Shown: positions 10,236 to 20,474 of the stretch, in pieces | How the letters are laid out: each line of letters starts with the position of its first letter | Numbering within the stretch: the first letter of the stretch is position 1 | Assembly (NCBI GenBank): GCA_030562215.1 | Contig: JAUPFL010000002.1 | Location: 62,001-126,000, forward strand | Source: Peribacillus frigoritolerans | GTDB taxonomy: Bacteria; Bacillota; Bacilli; Bacillales; DSM-1321 | Length of the DNA stretch: 64,000 bases | Direction of reading: 5' to 3' | Position numbers and translations under genes: made by a program | Notes under the pieces: model-generated | Databases searched by the model: none | Told to the model about the DNA's origin: nothing | Seen by the model: only the letters and a program-made list of their open reading frames with translations

Positions 10236-11546
10236 ATGAAAACAATATATGTGAATGCTACATTTTTTACTATGGACAAGGAAAACCAAATCTTTGAAAA
10301 ACGGCATGATGATTGTACAAGATCATACGATATCCTACATCGGCCAGCATGAAGAACAACAATTGGCAGATGCAGATCATGTGGTCAACCTTGGCGGGAA
10401 ATGGATCATGCCAGGCCTTGTGAATGCCCATTCGCATATTGTAATGACCCTTTTACGCGGTATCGGGGACGATATGCTGCTGAAGCCATGGCTTGAAACG
10501 AAAATATGGCCGATTGAAAGCCAGTTTACAACGGAAATCGCATCTGTGAGTTCACAGCTTGGCATTATGGAAATGATGAAATCAGGAACCACGACATTTT
10601 CGGATATGTTCAATCCTAATGGAATAGATGCGGGTGCTGTCATGGAGACGATAGGCGAAACAGGAATGCGCGGAGCCTTTTCCTACACGATCTTCAGCTT
10701 GGGTACCGAAAAAGACCAAAAAGCGAACCTCATGGGGGCTGAGCAGTTTTCAAAAAACTATAAAACGTTTGCCGATGGCCGCCTGACTACCATGGTCGCA
10801 CCACATAGCCCATATGCCTGCACACCTGAAGCGATCATGGAAAGTGCACGGATTGCAAAAGAGAATGATTTGATGGTGCACATCCACGTATCGGAAACGG
10901 ACTTTGAAATCCTCGACATCGAAAAACGTTACGGATCCCGTCCTGTCGAGCACCTTCGCCGTCTAGGCCTGTTCGATCAGCCTACCGTGATGGCACATGG
11001 TGTAGTCCTTAATGATGAAGAACGGGCGATCCTAAAACAGCATGATGTTCGCGTTGCCCATAATCCAATCAGTAACCTGAAGCTCGGATCGGGAATAGCA
11101 GATGTCGTCAGCCTTCTTGATGCAGGCATTAAAGTGGGAGTGGCAACAGACGGCGTCGCCTCCAATAACAACTTCGATATGTTCGAAGAAATGAGGACAG
11201 CTGCATTACTGCAAAAAGGAATGTATAAGGATGCCACTAAATTCCCTGCTCAAACAGCACTCGCCATGGCCACAAGAATGGGCGCCGAAGCGATAGGAAT
11301 GGGTCATACAGGATCACTGGAAGCTGGTAAAAAGCAGATTTCATCACCATTTACCCATATGACAAAGAACACCTTCAGCCACTGAGTGAAGCCTATTCGC
11401 ACCTGCTTTATGCAGCACGCGGAAATGACGTATGCGATGTATACATTGATGGCAAAATGGTCGTGAAAGACGGCGGCTGCTTAACGATCGATGAAGAAAA
11501 AGTAATCGCCGAAACCAATCGTCTGCAAGGTACCCTATCAAGATAA
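10236..11546 (+). CDS. Amidohydrolase, 5'-methylthioadenosine/S-adenosylhomocysteine deaminase-like, two single-base shifts
   Basis: ATG 10236 follows a GGAGG-type site and gives MKTIYVNATFFTMDKENQIF. An extra A (or two missing) in run 10297-10301 breaks the frame, and a G missing near 11334 breaks the C-terminus. The rebuilt protein has about 436 residues. Metal ligands are visible in NAHSHIVM (HxH), MVHIHVSETDFE (His plus Glu), VMAHGV and ATDGVASNNNFDMFEEMR. That last string is characteristic of the MTA/SAH deaminase (MtaD) and TrzN/AtzA group. It probably deaminates an adenine or guanine nucleoside by-product. The exact substrate is inference. Confidence 0.85.
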
Positions 11547-11574
11547 CGCTGATGGGGAAACAAACGGATGCACA

Positions 11575-11606
11575 GAAGAAGGAGCTGCCATTTGCAGCTT
11601 CTTTTT
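11575..11606 (+). terminator. Terminator after amidohydrolase gene
   Basis: GAAGAAGGAGCTGC and GCAGCTTCTTTTT form a stem-loop with a T tract just past the corrected stop at 11546. Confidence 0.8.
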
Positions 11607-11746
11607 ATGGGTTTGGGAGTAATTATTTTGATGTATCGAATGGCAACCAAAAAGGAATTGCCGCTAGTATTATTCTTAACACCTAGAAATCCATCTGAGT
11701 CCAGTTACAAAGTAAGCCAGTTAAAAATATTAATAAGAAAATGGGG

Positions 11747-11860
11747 ATGGCAAAAACGGTTAAAAACGAAAAAATGCTGCTGATCGCAACTATTATCCAG
11801 CTGCTAATCAGCAAGCAGCTGGATAAAAAACCTTTAACCGCATGGTTCACGAATTTCTGA
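11747..11860 (+). CDS. Possible 37-residue small protein
   Basis: ATG 11747 opens a frame MAKTVKNEKMLLIATIIQ with a hydrophobic middle and a lysine-rich tail, ending at TGA 11860. The upstream AAATGGGG is only a modest ribosome binding site. I do not recognise a family. It may be a chance ORF in the 390 bp between the amidohydrolase and the next gene. Confidence 0.3.
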   Translation: MAKTVKNEKMLLIATIIQLLISKQLDKKPLTAWFTNF

Positions 11861-11937
11861 AAATCTACGTATTAATTATTCACGATTATCCAATTTCCTT
11901 GCTTCGGGGAAATGGTCGAAAAAGGAGGACAAGATGG

Positions 11938-12300
11938 ATGGACAGTTCATTGTTAAAAGAGCATTTGTATCAGCTGGAGGAGAAATTGTTAAAGTCTGAA
12001 GTTCGTACATCTCCAGAAGAGCTTTCATCATTATTGAAAGATGATTTCTTTGAGTTCGGCAGTTCGGGTAACATATGGTCTAAAAGCGATTTTATGGGGC
12101 AAGAGGGAGCCGGAGCTGTGAACATGACACTAAGTCAATTTGAGTTGCATCCATTGTCTGATGATACCGTGTTAACTACATATCGAATTTTTGATGAAGA
12201 TAAGTTGGAACATACCTTAAGAAGTTCAATTTGGAAATGTACGGATGGAAGATGGCAAATGTTTTTTCATCAAGGCACAAAAACAAAAGGGTCCCTTTAA
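11938..12300 (+). CDS. DUF4440/SnoaL-like small protein
   Basis: ATG 11938 is chosen because AAAGGAGG lies 10 nt upstream. The 120-residue product (LKEHLYQLEEKLLKSEVRTS.. FFEFGSSGNIWSKSDF.. TTYRIFDEDKLEHTLRSSIWK) has the alpha+beta cone pattern of NTF2-like DUF4440 proteins, often found as stand-alone small proteins in Bacillus. The function is not established. It stands just before a GNAT gene, 60 bp apart. Confidence 0.75.
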   Translation: MDSSLLKEHLYQLEEKLLKSEVRTSPEELSSLLKDDFFEFGSSGNIWSKSDFMGQEGAGAVNMTLSQFELHPLSDDTVLTTYRIFDEDKLEHTLRSSIWKCTDGRWQMFFHQGTKTKGSL

Positions 12301-12360
12301 GCCTTTTATTTAATGAGTTTTGACTGCTTGGAAACTATTTCACTAAAATGATAGAGGGGG

Positions 12361-12834
12361 ATGAAGTTGATCTTTCGTACCATGGATACGGACAAAGATA
12401 AAGATATTATCGTTAAATTCCGGAAAGATTCCTATGTTGTAAGTTTTGGATCTGAAGCTGGTTTTGGAGATGAAAATACATATTTGCAACGAATGGAAGA
12501 ACGGGTCCGCAAATTTCCGGATGGACAGGTGATCATTGAAAAGGATCAAGAACCGATTGGACAAATGGAACTTCAAATTCGGGAGTATGAAGGAACTGAG
12601 ATTGGTTATGTGAATCTCTTTTATCTTATTCCCGAATACCGCAGTAAAGGCCTTGGCAAGGAATTGGTTCGCTACGCAGAAAGCTTTTTCAGGCAATTTA
12701 ATGTATCCGAATATCATTTAAGGGTTTCTCCGGATAAGCAAAGGGCGATTTCTTTATATACGAATTCAGGCATGATGAAGATAAGGGAAGAAAATGAAAT
12801 ATACCCCGTATGGAGAATGAGCAAATCACTATAA
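12361..12834 (+). CDS. GNAT-family N-acetyltransferase
   Basis: An intact 157-residue protein. Motif A of the GNAT fold is visible as FYLIPEYRSKGLGKELVRYAE (acetyl-CoA binding R/Q-x-x-G-x-G/A), with a C-terminal beta-strand YHLRVSPDKQRAISLYTNSGM typical of the family. An AGAGGGGG site sits directly before ATG 12361. The acceptor substrate cannot be predicted. Confidence 0.88.
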   Translation: MKLIFRTMDTDKDKDIIVKFRKDSYVVSFGSEAGFGDENTYLQRMEERVRKFPDGQVIIEKDQEPIGQMELQIREYEGTEIGYVNLFYLIPEYRSKGLGKELVRYAESFFRQFNVSEYHLRVSPDKQRAISLYTNSGMMKIREENEIYPVWRMSKSL

Positions 12835-12975
12835 AAACAGAGAAAATAAATTATATTAATATAATCAAAAAGTATCGATTCACTATACTGTGAAACTATT
12901 TATAGCGATGAAAAATATGGTTGACTTTAGAGAAATTAGAATATATAGTGAAGGACATAATTAAATATAACGTTA

Positions 12976-13092
12976 ATTCTTATCAAGAGATGTGGAGGGA
13001 CTTGGCCCTATGATACCTCGGCAGCGGGTTTTTACTTTTGTAAAAATACTGTGCTAATTCCAACGGACGAAAGTTTGAAAGATAAGAAGGAG
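12976..13092 (+). promoter_or_regulatory. SAM-I (S-box) riboswitch
   Basis: The leader carries CTTATCAAGAGATGTGGAGG, GGCCCTATGATACC, CGGCAGCGGG and TGCTAATTCCA. CTTATC pairs with GATAAG at 13081 to close P1. These are the conserved SAM-I elements. Small deviations (an extra T in ACTTGGCC) may be read errors. Strong hairpin 13141-13182 is the likely expression platform. S-adenosylmethionine should turn off metNPQ and the following deacylase. Confidence 0.93.
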
Positions 13093-13140
13093 CTTTTCTT
13101 AGATAATTAATTTAAGAGTTTACTCTTTTTTATGTCTAAA

Positions 13141-13182
13141 AGAGGCCTCTTCTGTCTGACGACGGAAGAGGCCTCTTTTGTT
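13141..13182 (+). terminator. Riboswitch-associated terminator
   Basis: AGAGGCCTCTTC and GGAAGAGGCCTCTTTT form a very stable stem ending in T residues, between the S-box aptamer and metN. A weaker AAGAGT/ACTCTT hairpin with six T lies at 13114-13132 and may be part of the switch. Confidence 0.85.
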
Positions 13183-13326
13183 TATTCAAAATGTATATGG
13201 TTATTGGAGGAATTGGCGCAATTACTCATAAGTTACGCAGAATTTAACCCTATCATTATGAAACGTTGCAAAGCTCTTCTCTCTGGATAATGAATTCGTA
13301 CAAATAAACAGCATGGGGGAGATTGG

Positions 13327-14347
13327 ATGATTGAGTTTCAAGATGTTAAAAAGGTTTATCAAACAAAGAAACAGACTGTCGAGGCTTTGAAGTGCATTAA
13401 TTTGACAGTGGAAAAGGGGGATATATTCGGGGTAGTCGGTTATAGCGGGGCCGGGAAGAGTACGTTGATCAGGCTGGTCAATTTGCTTGAACAACCTTCA
13501 GATGGTTCGGTGATTGTTGGGGGCAAGGATTTGACCAAATTAAGCCCGAAGGAATTACGGGCTGAAAAGAAAAAATCGGGATGATCTTTCAGCATTTCAA
13601 CTTGCTTAACTCAAAGACTGTTTTTGATAATATTGCCATGCCGCTGGTTTTATCGGGAACTCCGGCTAAGGAAATCAAAAACCGGGTAGGCGAGCTGTTG
13701 GAGTTCGTTGGCTTATCGAGCAAAGCAAAGAGTTATCCTGAACAATTATCCGGCGGTCAAAAGCAGCGTATCGGCATTGCAAGGGCATTGGCTACGAATC
13801 CATCGATCTTATTGTGTGATGAAGCTACGTCGGCATTGGATCCACAAACAACGAGTGCAGTTCTGCAGCTCTTAAAGAAAATTAATAAAGAATACAATAT
13901 CACCATCCTGCTAATCACTCATGAGATGTCTGTAATTCGGGAAATTTGCAATAAGGTAGCGGTCATGGAGGGCGGATGTGTCGTTGAACAAGGTTCGGTT
14001 TTCGAAGTTTTCGCCAAGCCGCAAACGGATATTGCAAAAACTTCGTGAGAACGGTCATACATGATGAGATTCCACAAAGTTTCTTAAAAAGCATTGGGTC
14101 TCACATCCCGATTATTTGGAAAATTAATTTTATTGGGACTACTTCGGGTACTCCTTTACTTTCAACCATCTCTAAGAAATATGATGTTCATTTAAGTGTC
14201 TTATCAGCCAATATTTCTGAAATTCAGGAAACGCCTTTCGGGAATTTGATCATCGAAGTGACCGGGAACAAAAATGAGGTGGACAAGGCTTATCAATATA
14301 TTAAAGATGAGGGGATTCTCGTCCAGGAGGTGCAGATAAATGGGTAA
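13327..14347 (+). CDS. metN: Methionine ABC transporter ATP-binding protein, two single-base shifts
   Basis: The frame is restored by one A in run 13570-13575 and one T at 14042. The rebuilt 340-residue protein has Walker [11 protein letters not shown]-loop MIFQHFNLL, signature [15 protein letters not shown], Walker [13 protein letters not shown] and H-loop ITHEM, then a C-terminal NIL domain (about residues 265-340) as in MetN. It overlaps metP by 8 nt and lies under the S-box. It energises uptake of methionine and its oxidised forms. Confidence 0.95.
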
Positions 14348-15011
14348 TACGCTTTGGGGAATGGAAATAACGGCAGACCAGCTGTTGACAGCTTTCGGTG
14401 ACACACTTTATATGGTAGCCATCTCATTGGTATTTTCCGGATTGATTGGGCTTCCGCTCGGTATCCTGCTTGTCATTACAAGAAAGGGCCACATCCTGGA
14501 GAATAAATGGATCTTTAATATATTGAACCCGATCATCAATATACTGCGGTCGGTTCCTTTCATCATCTTGCTTGTAGCAGTTATTCCGCTTACAAGAATG
14601 ATTGTCGGCAGTGCGATCGGAACGAATGCGGCCATTGTTCCGCTTATCTTTTACGCGGCTCCTTATATTGCCCGGCTAGTGGAAAACTCGCTGTTGGAAG
14701 TGGACAAAGGGATTATCGAGGCGGCTCAGGCGATGGGGGCGACAACATGGCAAATCATTTATCGTTTTTTGATTCCCGAGGGACTTAGCTCGCTGATCCT
14801 TACATTTACAACAGCGACAATCGGGCTTGTTGGATCTACGGCGATGGCAGGTGCCGTCGGTGCAGGCGGGGTCGGGGATTTAGCTTTGGCTTACGGTTAT
14901 CAAAGGTTCGATACGATGACGATGATCGTCACAGTGGCGGCGCTCGTGATCATCGTTCAATTACTGCAATCCACCGGGAACTTTGTTTCAAGAAAAATCA
15001 GAAGAAGATAA
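14340..15011 (+). CDS. metP: Methionine ABC transporter permease
   Basis: An intact 223-residue MetI/MetP-type permease with five membrane spans. The EAA coupling loop reads EAAQAMGATTWQIIYRFLIPE (about residues 125-145). The start overlaps the end of metN. Confidence 0.95.
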   Translation: MGNTLWGMEITADQLLTAFGDTLYMVAISLVFSGLIGLPLGILLVITRKGHILENKWIFNILNPIINILRSVPFIILLVAVIPLTRMIVGSAIGTNAAIVPLIFYAAPYIARLVENSLLEVDKGIIEAAQAMGATTWQIIYRFLIPEGLSSLILTFTTATIGLVGSTAMAGAVGAGGVGDLALAYGYQRFDTMTMIVTVAALVIIVQLLQSTGNFVSRKIRRR

Positions 15012-15032
15012 AAATAACAGGAGGTAGGAAAA

Positions 15033-15904
15033 ATGAAAAAAATCTTATTAACGATCATGGTATTGGCATTGGCCATCGTGGCTGCAGCATGCGGGAACGA
15101 TGAGGGTGCATCAGGGAGTTCGGATGATGTGAAAACAGTGAAAGTCGGTGTCAGCAGCGGGGATACGAGAACATGGGAATACATTGTCGACTTAGCGAAA
15201 GAGGAAGGGCTTAATATCGAACTGGTCACTTTCAATGATTATATCCAACCGAACCTTGCGTTAAGCGAAGGTGAAATTGATGCCAATTCATTCCAAACGG
15301 TCGCCTATTTCGATGAATTCGTTCAAGATCAAAATCTAAAATTGGAGGCCATCGGGTCGACTGTCATTGCACCTATGGGCCTTTATTCAAAAAACATAAA
15401 AGTCTCAAAGATCTTCCGGATGGTGCTACGGTAGCCGTTCCGAATGAAGCAACAAACTTTGGCCGTGCACTGCTCCTCCTTCAGGAAGCTGGATTGATTA
15501 CATTGAAAGAGGAATTCAATGGATCGGGATCATTGGAAATCATTAAGGAAAATCCGAAAAACTTGAAAATCCAACCTGTTGCTGCCGGCAATACACCCCG
15601 TCTATTGGATGATGCCGATGCTTCAGCCATCAATAATAACTTTGCCGTCGAAGCAGGCCTTACTTTGAAAGATTCATTATTCCATGAAAGTAAAACGGCG
15701 AAACCATATATTAATATCATTGCAGTTAAAAAGGGTAATGCAGATCGTCCTGAGCTGCAAAAATTAGTGGAGCTTTATCAATCGAAAGAAGTGGAAGCCT
15801 TCATTGAAAAAACGTTTAAAGGAAACACCATTCCTGCCTATGTTTCTGTAGATGAATTAGTGAATTACCAGGATGCTTGGACAAAACCAGCTAATGAAAA
15901 GTAA
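15033..15904 (+). CDS. metQ: Methionine-binding lipoprotein, one single-base shift
   Basis: The signal peptide ends in VAAAC (lipobox, Cys about residue 20). The NlpA/MetQ family motifs VKVGVSSGDTRTWEYIVDLA, NSFQTVAYFDEFV and AINNNFAVEAGL are clear. One A missing from run 15389-15394 divides it. With it restored the protein reads GLYSKKHKSLKDLPDGATVAV and has about 291 residues. A GGAGG site lies before ATG 15033. It delivers methionine to MetNP. Confidence 0.95.
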
Positions 15905-15938
15905 TGGATGCATTCAAGAAAAAGGGGAGATTAAGAGT

Positions 15939-17139
15939 ATGGCGAGCGAATTGGTGCTGAAGCAGCATAAGCAGATCATTGAAGATCATATCGACCTTCA
16001 TTCCGAATTATATATCAAAACGAGTCAAGACATTCATGCCAAACCTGAAATTGGGAATCAAGAGTTCTTCGCTTCGGATACATTAACCGGAATACTTCGA
16101 AATGAAGGATTTGAATTGACCCGCAATATAGCCGGGCATGAAACAGGATTCATCGCCAAAAAAACCTCTTCAAAGAAAGGACCCACAATTGCCTTTTTAG
16201 CAGAGTATGATGCATTGCCGGGTTTAGGCCATGCTTGCGGCCATAATATCATTGGCACAACGAGTGTTGCAGCAGGCATTTCCCTGGCTCAAGTGCTGGA
16301 GGAAACCGGCGGAGAGGTGATCGTTTTCGGAACACCGGCTGAAGAGGGCGGTCCGAATGGAAGTGCAAAAGGCAGCTTTGTGAAGCACGGTCTATTTGAT
16401 GGGGTGGATGCGGCCATCCTTATCCATCCTGCCGGCAAAACGGGTGTAACAAGTCCGTTTTTGGCTGTCGACCCCTTGATTTTCATTTTTACGGGAAGTC
16501 AGCACATGCAGCAGCTGCACCTGAAGAAGGCGTGAATGCACTTGACGGGGTGATTCAGCTGTTCAATGGCATTAATGCTTTGCGTCAACAGCTCCCGACC
16601 GAGGTCAAAATTCACGGAATAATCACCAATGGCGGGGAAGCGCCTAACATCATTCCTGAATATGCTTCCGCCAGATTCTACATTAGAGCAACAACATGGA
16701 AACTTTGCCAAGAAGTATCCAATAAAATACGTGCTGTTGCTGATGGGGCAGCACTTGCCACAGGAAGCACGGTTAAGGTTGAACGTTTCCAAAATGAAGT
16801 GCTCGATTTTGTCATTAATCCAGTTCTGGATGAACTGCTAAAAGAAGAACTAGCTCAATTAGGGAAGCGGTGGCTCCTCGAAAAGAGAGTGGCTTTGGCT
16901 CGACGGATGCAGGTAATGTAAGCCATGTAGTGCCGACAGCACATCCTTATATAAAAATTGGACATGATGAGTTGATTGCCCATACGAATGAATTCCGCGA
17001 CTGTGCCAAATCCCCTGCTGGAGACAAGGCCATCCTGACCGGAGCAAAAGCTCTGGCACTTACAGGGTATAAATTGATTTCGGATAAAGACCTGTTGGAT
17101 CAAGTGAAAGCGGCATTTCATGAAGCGAAGCAAAAATAA
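15939..17139 (+). CDS. M20-family amidohydrolase/N-deacylase, two single-base shifts
   Basis: ATG 15939 follows AAAGGGGAG. Restoring a C near 16484 and a G in 16862-16864 gives about 400 residues of the aminoacylase-1/M20D type, with metal-site motifs FLAEYDALPGLGHACGHN, GTPAEEGG and HFYGKSAHAAAAPEEGVNAL, and a C-terminal STDAGNVSHVVPTAHPYIKIG. Sitting directly behind metNPQ under an S-box, it probably frees methionine or another sulfur amino acid from an N-acyl or conjugate form taken up by the transporter. The substrate is inferred only from context. Confidence 0.88.
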
Positions 17140-17241
17140 ATAAGATGCAGGAAAAAAACAGTTGACTACGGAGCATAGAGTTAGTATTATAAAAACAACA
17201 ATACCAAGTAATATGATATGAATTATAGGTTAATTGACCGG

Positions 17242-17290
17242 AAAACCGGAGACTTTTCTTTCATGTAAAGAGGTGTCTCCGGTTTTTTTG
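17242..17290 (+). terminator. Terminator of the S-box operon
   Basis: AAAACCGGAGAC and GTCTCCGGTTTTTTT form a 12-pair stem with a loop of about 20 nt and a T run. Confidence 0.88.
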
Positions 17291-17347
17291 TGAATGGGCA
17301 AGTCGAAAGATTATCTTTCAATACATATTAAAAAAGGAGGATTTATC

Positions 17348-17535
17348 ATGGGGATATTATTACGTAAAGCCATTGAGAAAAAAGAAACTACCTGATCAAC
17401 AAGTTGATTAACAAGGGAGTATATAAAAAGAATGACATCCATCTATTTGAATTAACCTTAACCGATTTGGAGAATGAATATATTAAAATAAGTAAAATCG
17501 AGGAGAAGGAATCCGACGATCATTCCCCTGTCTAA
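17348..17535 (+). CDS. FbpA-like Fur-regulated basic small protein, one single-base shift
   Basis: An AAGGAGG site precedes ATG 17348. With one A restored in run 17378-17383 the product is about 62 residues: MGILLRKAIEKKRNYLINKL then NKGVYKKNDIHLFELTLTDLE. This matches the short FbpA family, whose members assist iron-sparing regulation in Bacillus. I see no clear Fur box immediately upstream, so Fur control is expected from the family and not shown. A paralogue follows 43 bp downstream. Confidence 0.7.
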
Positions 17536-17577
17536 GGATATATTTCATATAATGTCAGAATAAAAGGAGAGGGCAAA

Positions 17578-17766
17578 ATGAGGAAGGGCATGGAAGAAAG
17601 GCGGAAGGAATTAATCTATAAGCTTATGATCCATACTGTAAATAAAACTGTGGAACAGCTTATGAAGTTAACTTTAAAAGAATTGGAAACAGAATATAAA
17701 AAGATTCAAAATGACTGTCACCCCCATAGTGATGCGGGTTCGATACATTGGATCTACAAAACTTAA
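17578..17766 (+). CDS. Second FbpA-like small basic protein
   Basis: AAAGGAGAG precedes ATG 17578. The product, RRKELIYKLMIHTVNKTVEQ then LMKLTLKELETEYKKIQND, aligns by eye with the preceding gene along its length. The tail after NDCHPH is unlike the family. A C missing from the C run near 17720 would stop the protein at NDCHPP, about 12 codons earlier, and would reduce the tail-to-tail overlap with the hydrolase gene on the other strand. Confidence 0.65.
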   Translation: MRKGMEERRKELIYKLMIHTVNKTVEQLMKLTLKELETEYKKIQNDCHPHSDAGSIHWIYKT

Positions 17767-18355
17767 TTCATCATAAAAAAATTCCATCATTTTGCTAACG
17801 GCTGCTTGTGCAGATTCTACATGATATTTTGAATTGTAAGGGTCACTGAATCCGTGTACTCCCATGAATTTATGAACTTCGACATTCTTTCTTTCTAAAG
17901 CTGAAATTAACTCGTCGACAGTAAATGATGGCTCTTCTAGCGGGAAAAATAGCAGTGCAGGGCATCGTGGCGCCAATTCTGCATAATTCCTAATACGCGA
18001 ACCAGTAACCAACTATTCCATCGACACATTCTTCCTCACTGCACAGCCAAGCTACAGTTGCCCCTGCACTGAATCCAAGGATGAAAATCTTTTGGTATTC
18101 ATCTTTTATATCCGATAATATATCCTTTATCTTATATAAAGCACCCGTGAAACCTACGTTCTCCATAAAATGTCGATAAGCAGCATCCTCTTGGGAATAA
18201 TCATATGGCGCCTCACGTTCTAACAAATCCGGACAGATCACATCAAAACCCTGCTTTGATAATAACTCACAATAACCCTGCATATGTTGGTTCAGACCAT
18301 ATATTTCGTGAATGACAATGATGACAGTATCGGACTTTTTCTGTATGTTCAACAT
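17674..18355 (-). CDS. Dienelactone hydrolase-family alpha/beta hydrolase, frame broken once
   Basis: TAAGGAGG precedes ATG 18355. The N-terminal piece has the HEIYGLNQHMQ motif, the nucleophile region FILGFSAGATVAWL and CVDGIVGY. It continues in another frame as GSRIRNYAELAPRCPALLFF and GVHGFSDPYNSKY with the catalytic His. The common family string GIVGYYGSRI suggests two bases (AT) are missing near 18003; one extra base is the alternative. In the FSAGA motif the usual nucleophilic Cys or Ser is Ser here. The true C-terminus is uncertain because the frame runs into the FbpA-like gene. Confidence 0.75.
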
Positions 18356-18501
18356 TTTTTACCTCCTTATACGAATTTCTTCCATTATAAATACAGACGT
18401 CTTTAGTTTCTAAAGACTCTATATCCAAAAGGGTATACCATCGATTTTTTAATAAGGCTGTTTTCACATACTTTGTTGCTATTTACCAAGTAGTGCGGTG
18501 T

Positions 18502-18628
18502 GGTTGATTTCCCCTCCAGATGCTCGCTTTCCGCGGGGCGGGCGGTGAGCCTCCTCGGCGTAAACGCCTGTGGGGTCTCACCTGTCCGCTGCTCCCGCAG
18601 GAGTCTCACACTTCCGCTCCAATCAACC
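18502..18628 (-). repeat. GC-rich dispersed palindromic repeat, copy 2 (inverted)
   Basis: GTTGATTTCCCCTCC opens the block. CGCTTTCCGCGGGGCGGGCG, CCTCCTCGGCG and CCCGCAGGAGTCTCACAC follow, and CCAATCAACC ends it. This is the reverse complement of the arrangement at 4613-4741. It occupies most of the 360 bp between the two minus-strand genes. Confidence 0.8.
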
Positions 18629-18718
18629 TTAAATAGTTTCGTTTTAAAAACAACAATCTTTACGAAAAGAGCCTTTAATAAACATGTGAATGAACTAGAG
18701 TCTCTTTCCAATGGATCA

Positions 18719-19111
18719 TTAGGTATAGGGAAGTTCTTTTCCTTCTAAAAATGCTTTTAAGTTAGCCAAACTAAGTTCATATCCGTCCATGTTAATGGAT
18801 ACTCCAGTGCCTGCAGATTCTGGGTATATTTCAAAAGTGAAAACGAGTTTATCCGAATCCGAGGAATAAGAAAACCTTTCGTAAGGGATTATTTCTTGGA
18901 TTGTAAAGCTCATTGGGATGCTTTCATTCTCTTTAAGATTGTTATGTGCACTAGGCATTAACACGAAGATGGCCTTCTCTCCAACCTTGAGTTTAGGAAT
19001 ATTCCATTTTGAACCCGGGGCATACCATTTAGAAATGATTTCATCATTCGTAATCGCATTCCAAACATTTTCCTGGTTTTCATGAATTAGAACAGAGTTC
19101 TCATTATTCAT
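18719..19111 (-). CDS. SRPBCC/AHSA1-type START-fold protein
   Basis: An intact 130-residue protein. The N-terminal IHENQENVWNAITNDEIISKW then YAPGSKWNIPKL pattern is the Activator of Hsp90 ATPase homologue type (a START-like ligand cavity). The C-terminal helix (GYELSLANLKAFLEGKELPY) also fits. Function and ligand are unknown. Confidence 0.8.
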   Translation of the reverse strand: MNNENSVLIHENQENVWNAITNDEIISKWYAPGSKWNIPKLKVGEKAIFVLMPSAHNNLKENESIPMSFTIQEIIPYERFSYSSDSDKLVFTFEIYPESAGTGVSINMDGYELSLANLKAFLEGKELPYT

Positions 19112-19314
19112 TTACTAACCTCCGTATTTTTCTATGGATTATATAGAAAGTTTAGGGAATATACAAGAAGATTTTATAAGTCTAGCGAAACCGCATAGAA
19201 CCAAGATGCATGTGACGAAAATGTAAGATAATGGATTGAATTGTTAGAAAAAACGATGGAGATTTATTTCCTTTCTCTATAATATGTAAGAAAAAGAGGA
19301 AGGTTGGATATGAA

Positions 19315-20009
19315 ATGGACTTTTTGAGTTGAATATCAATGTATTCAGAATGATCAATGACTTAGGGAAACAGTACGATTATTTAAACCCTTCTGCCATT
19401 GTCATTGCCGAGTACATGGTATTTTTATTAGCTTTGGCAGTCATCGTAATATGGTTCACTCGAAATGAACAGAGCAGGATGATGGTTGTTTGTGGGATGA
19501 TTACGTTTGTAATAGCTGAAATGATGGGAAAAATGGCAGGGAGATTGCATTCGAATAATCAGCCATTTGCCGAATTGACCAATGTTAATAAGTTAATTGA
19601 GAAAGCAGTGGATAATTCATTTCCAAGCGACCATACCATCTTGTTTTTCTCGTTTTGTGTATCTTTTTGGCTTTTCAAAAGAGGATGGTGGTTGTTATGG
19701 ATCATGCTGGCATTCCTTGTTGGCATTTCCCGTATTTGGGTAGGTGTGCACTTTCCGGCGGATGTGCTGGCAGGAGCTATACTGAGCACCATTTCAGGAT
19801 TGGCGGTTTACCTTGTTGTTCCTAAAATAAGCTTGTTTCATAAATTATTAGGGGGATATGAGAGGTATGAACAAATGGTTTTATCCCCGTTAACTAAATC
19901 GATGGAAAAAAGTCAAAGGATTTGTAAGCGGAATCAAAAAACAGGGTTGCTCAGGCAGCCTTTTTTAAAATACAAAAATAACCATATGGTGATATTGATG
20001 GTAAAATAA
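19315..20009 (+). CDS. PAP2-family undecaprenyl-diphosphatase (BcrC-like)
   Basis: The lipid-phosphatase signature is present as GKMAGRLHSNNQPF, NSFPSDHTILFFSF and SRIWVGVHFPADVLAG, with several membrane spans, matching BcrC-type enzymes that recycle undecaprenyl pyrophosphate and give bacitracin tolerance. The start is ambiguous: restoring one G near 19328 lets ATG 19315 read MDFLELNINVFRMIND, while TTG 19329 opens the raw frame. The raw 3' end runs through a terminator-like hairpin (19943-19968). One C missing near 19890 would end the protein at LSPVN (about 19898), which I think more likely. Confidence 0.78.
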
Positions 20010-20044
20010 AGTGAAAGCAATCCATAGCAATGGGGGGACTTATA

Positions 20045-20465
20045 TTGATTGATATTCAAGAAATCAAAGACATTATCAGGCATCGCTATCCATTTCTTTT
20101 AGTTGATAGAGTTTTGGAATTGGAAGAAGGAAAGAGGGCGGTGGCCATTAAAAATGTAACGGCAAATGAAGAGTTTTTACTGGTCACTTTCCCAATTACC
20201 CAGTGATGCCAGGTGTCTTGATCGTGGAGGCATTAGCACAGGTAAGTGCTGTTGTCATGCTTACAAAAGAAGAAAATAAAGGGCGGATCGGGCTTTTGGC
20301 TGGGATTGATGGATGTCGTTTTAAAAGGCAAGTAAGACCAGGGGACCAATTACGTTTAGAAGTAGAGATTACTCGCTTGAAAGGTCCTATCGGTAAAGGA
20401 AAAGGAAGGGCTACTGTCGAGGGGAGACTGTATGCGAGGCAGAGCTCATTTTTGCTTTTGGTGAT
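20045..20465 (+). CDS. fabZ: FabZ-like 3-hydroxyacyl-ACP dehydratase, two single-base shifts
   Basis: TTG 20045 follows a GGGGGG ribosome binding site. Restoring a T in 20174-20178 and a G near 20430 gives about 140 residues: [20 protein letters not shown], then [20 protein letters not shown] with the catalytic His and Glu, ending in [11 protein letters not shown]. This is the classical FabZ hot-dog fold for dehydration in fatty-acid elongation. It lies away from other fab genes, so it may be a second copy. Confidence 0.88.
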
Positions 20466-20474
20466 TAACGGGGA

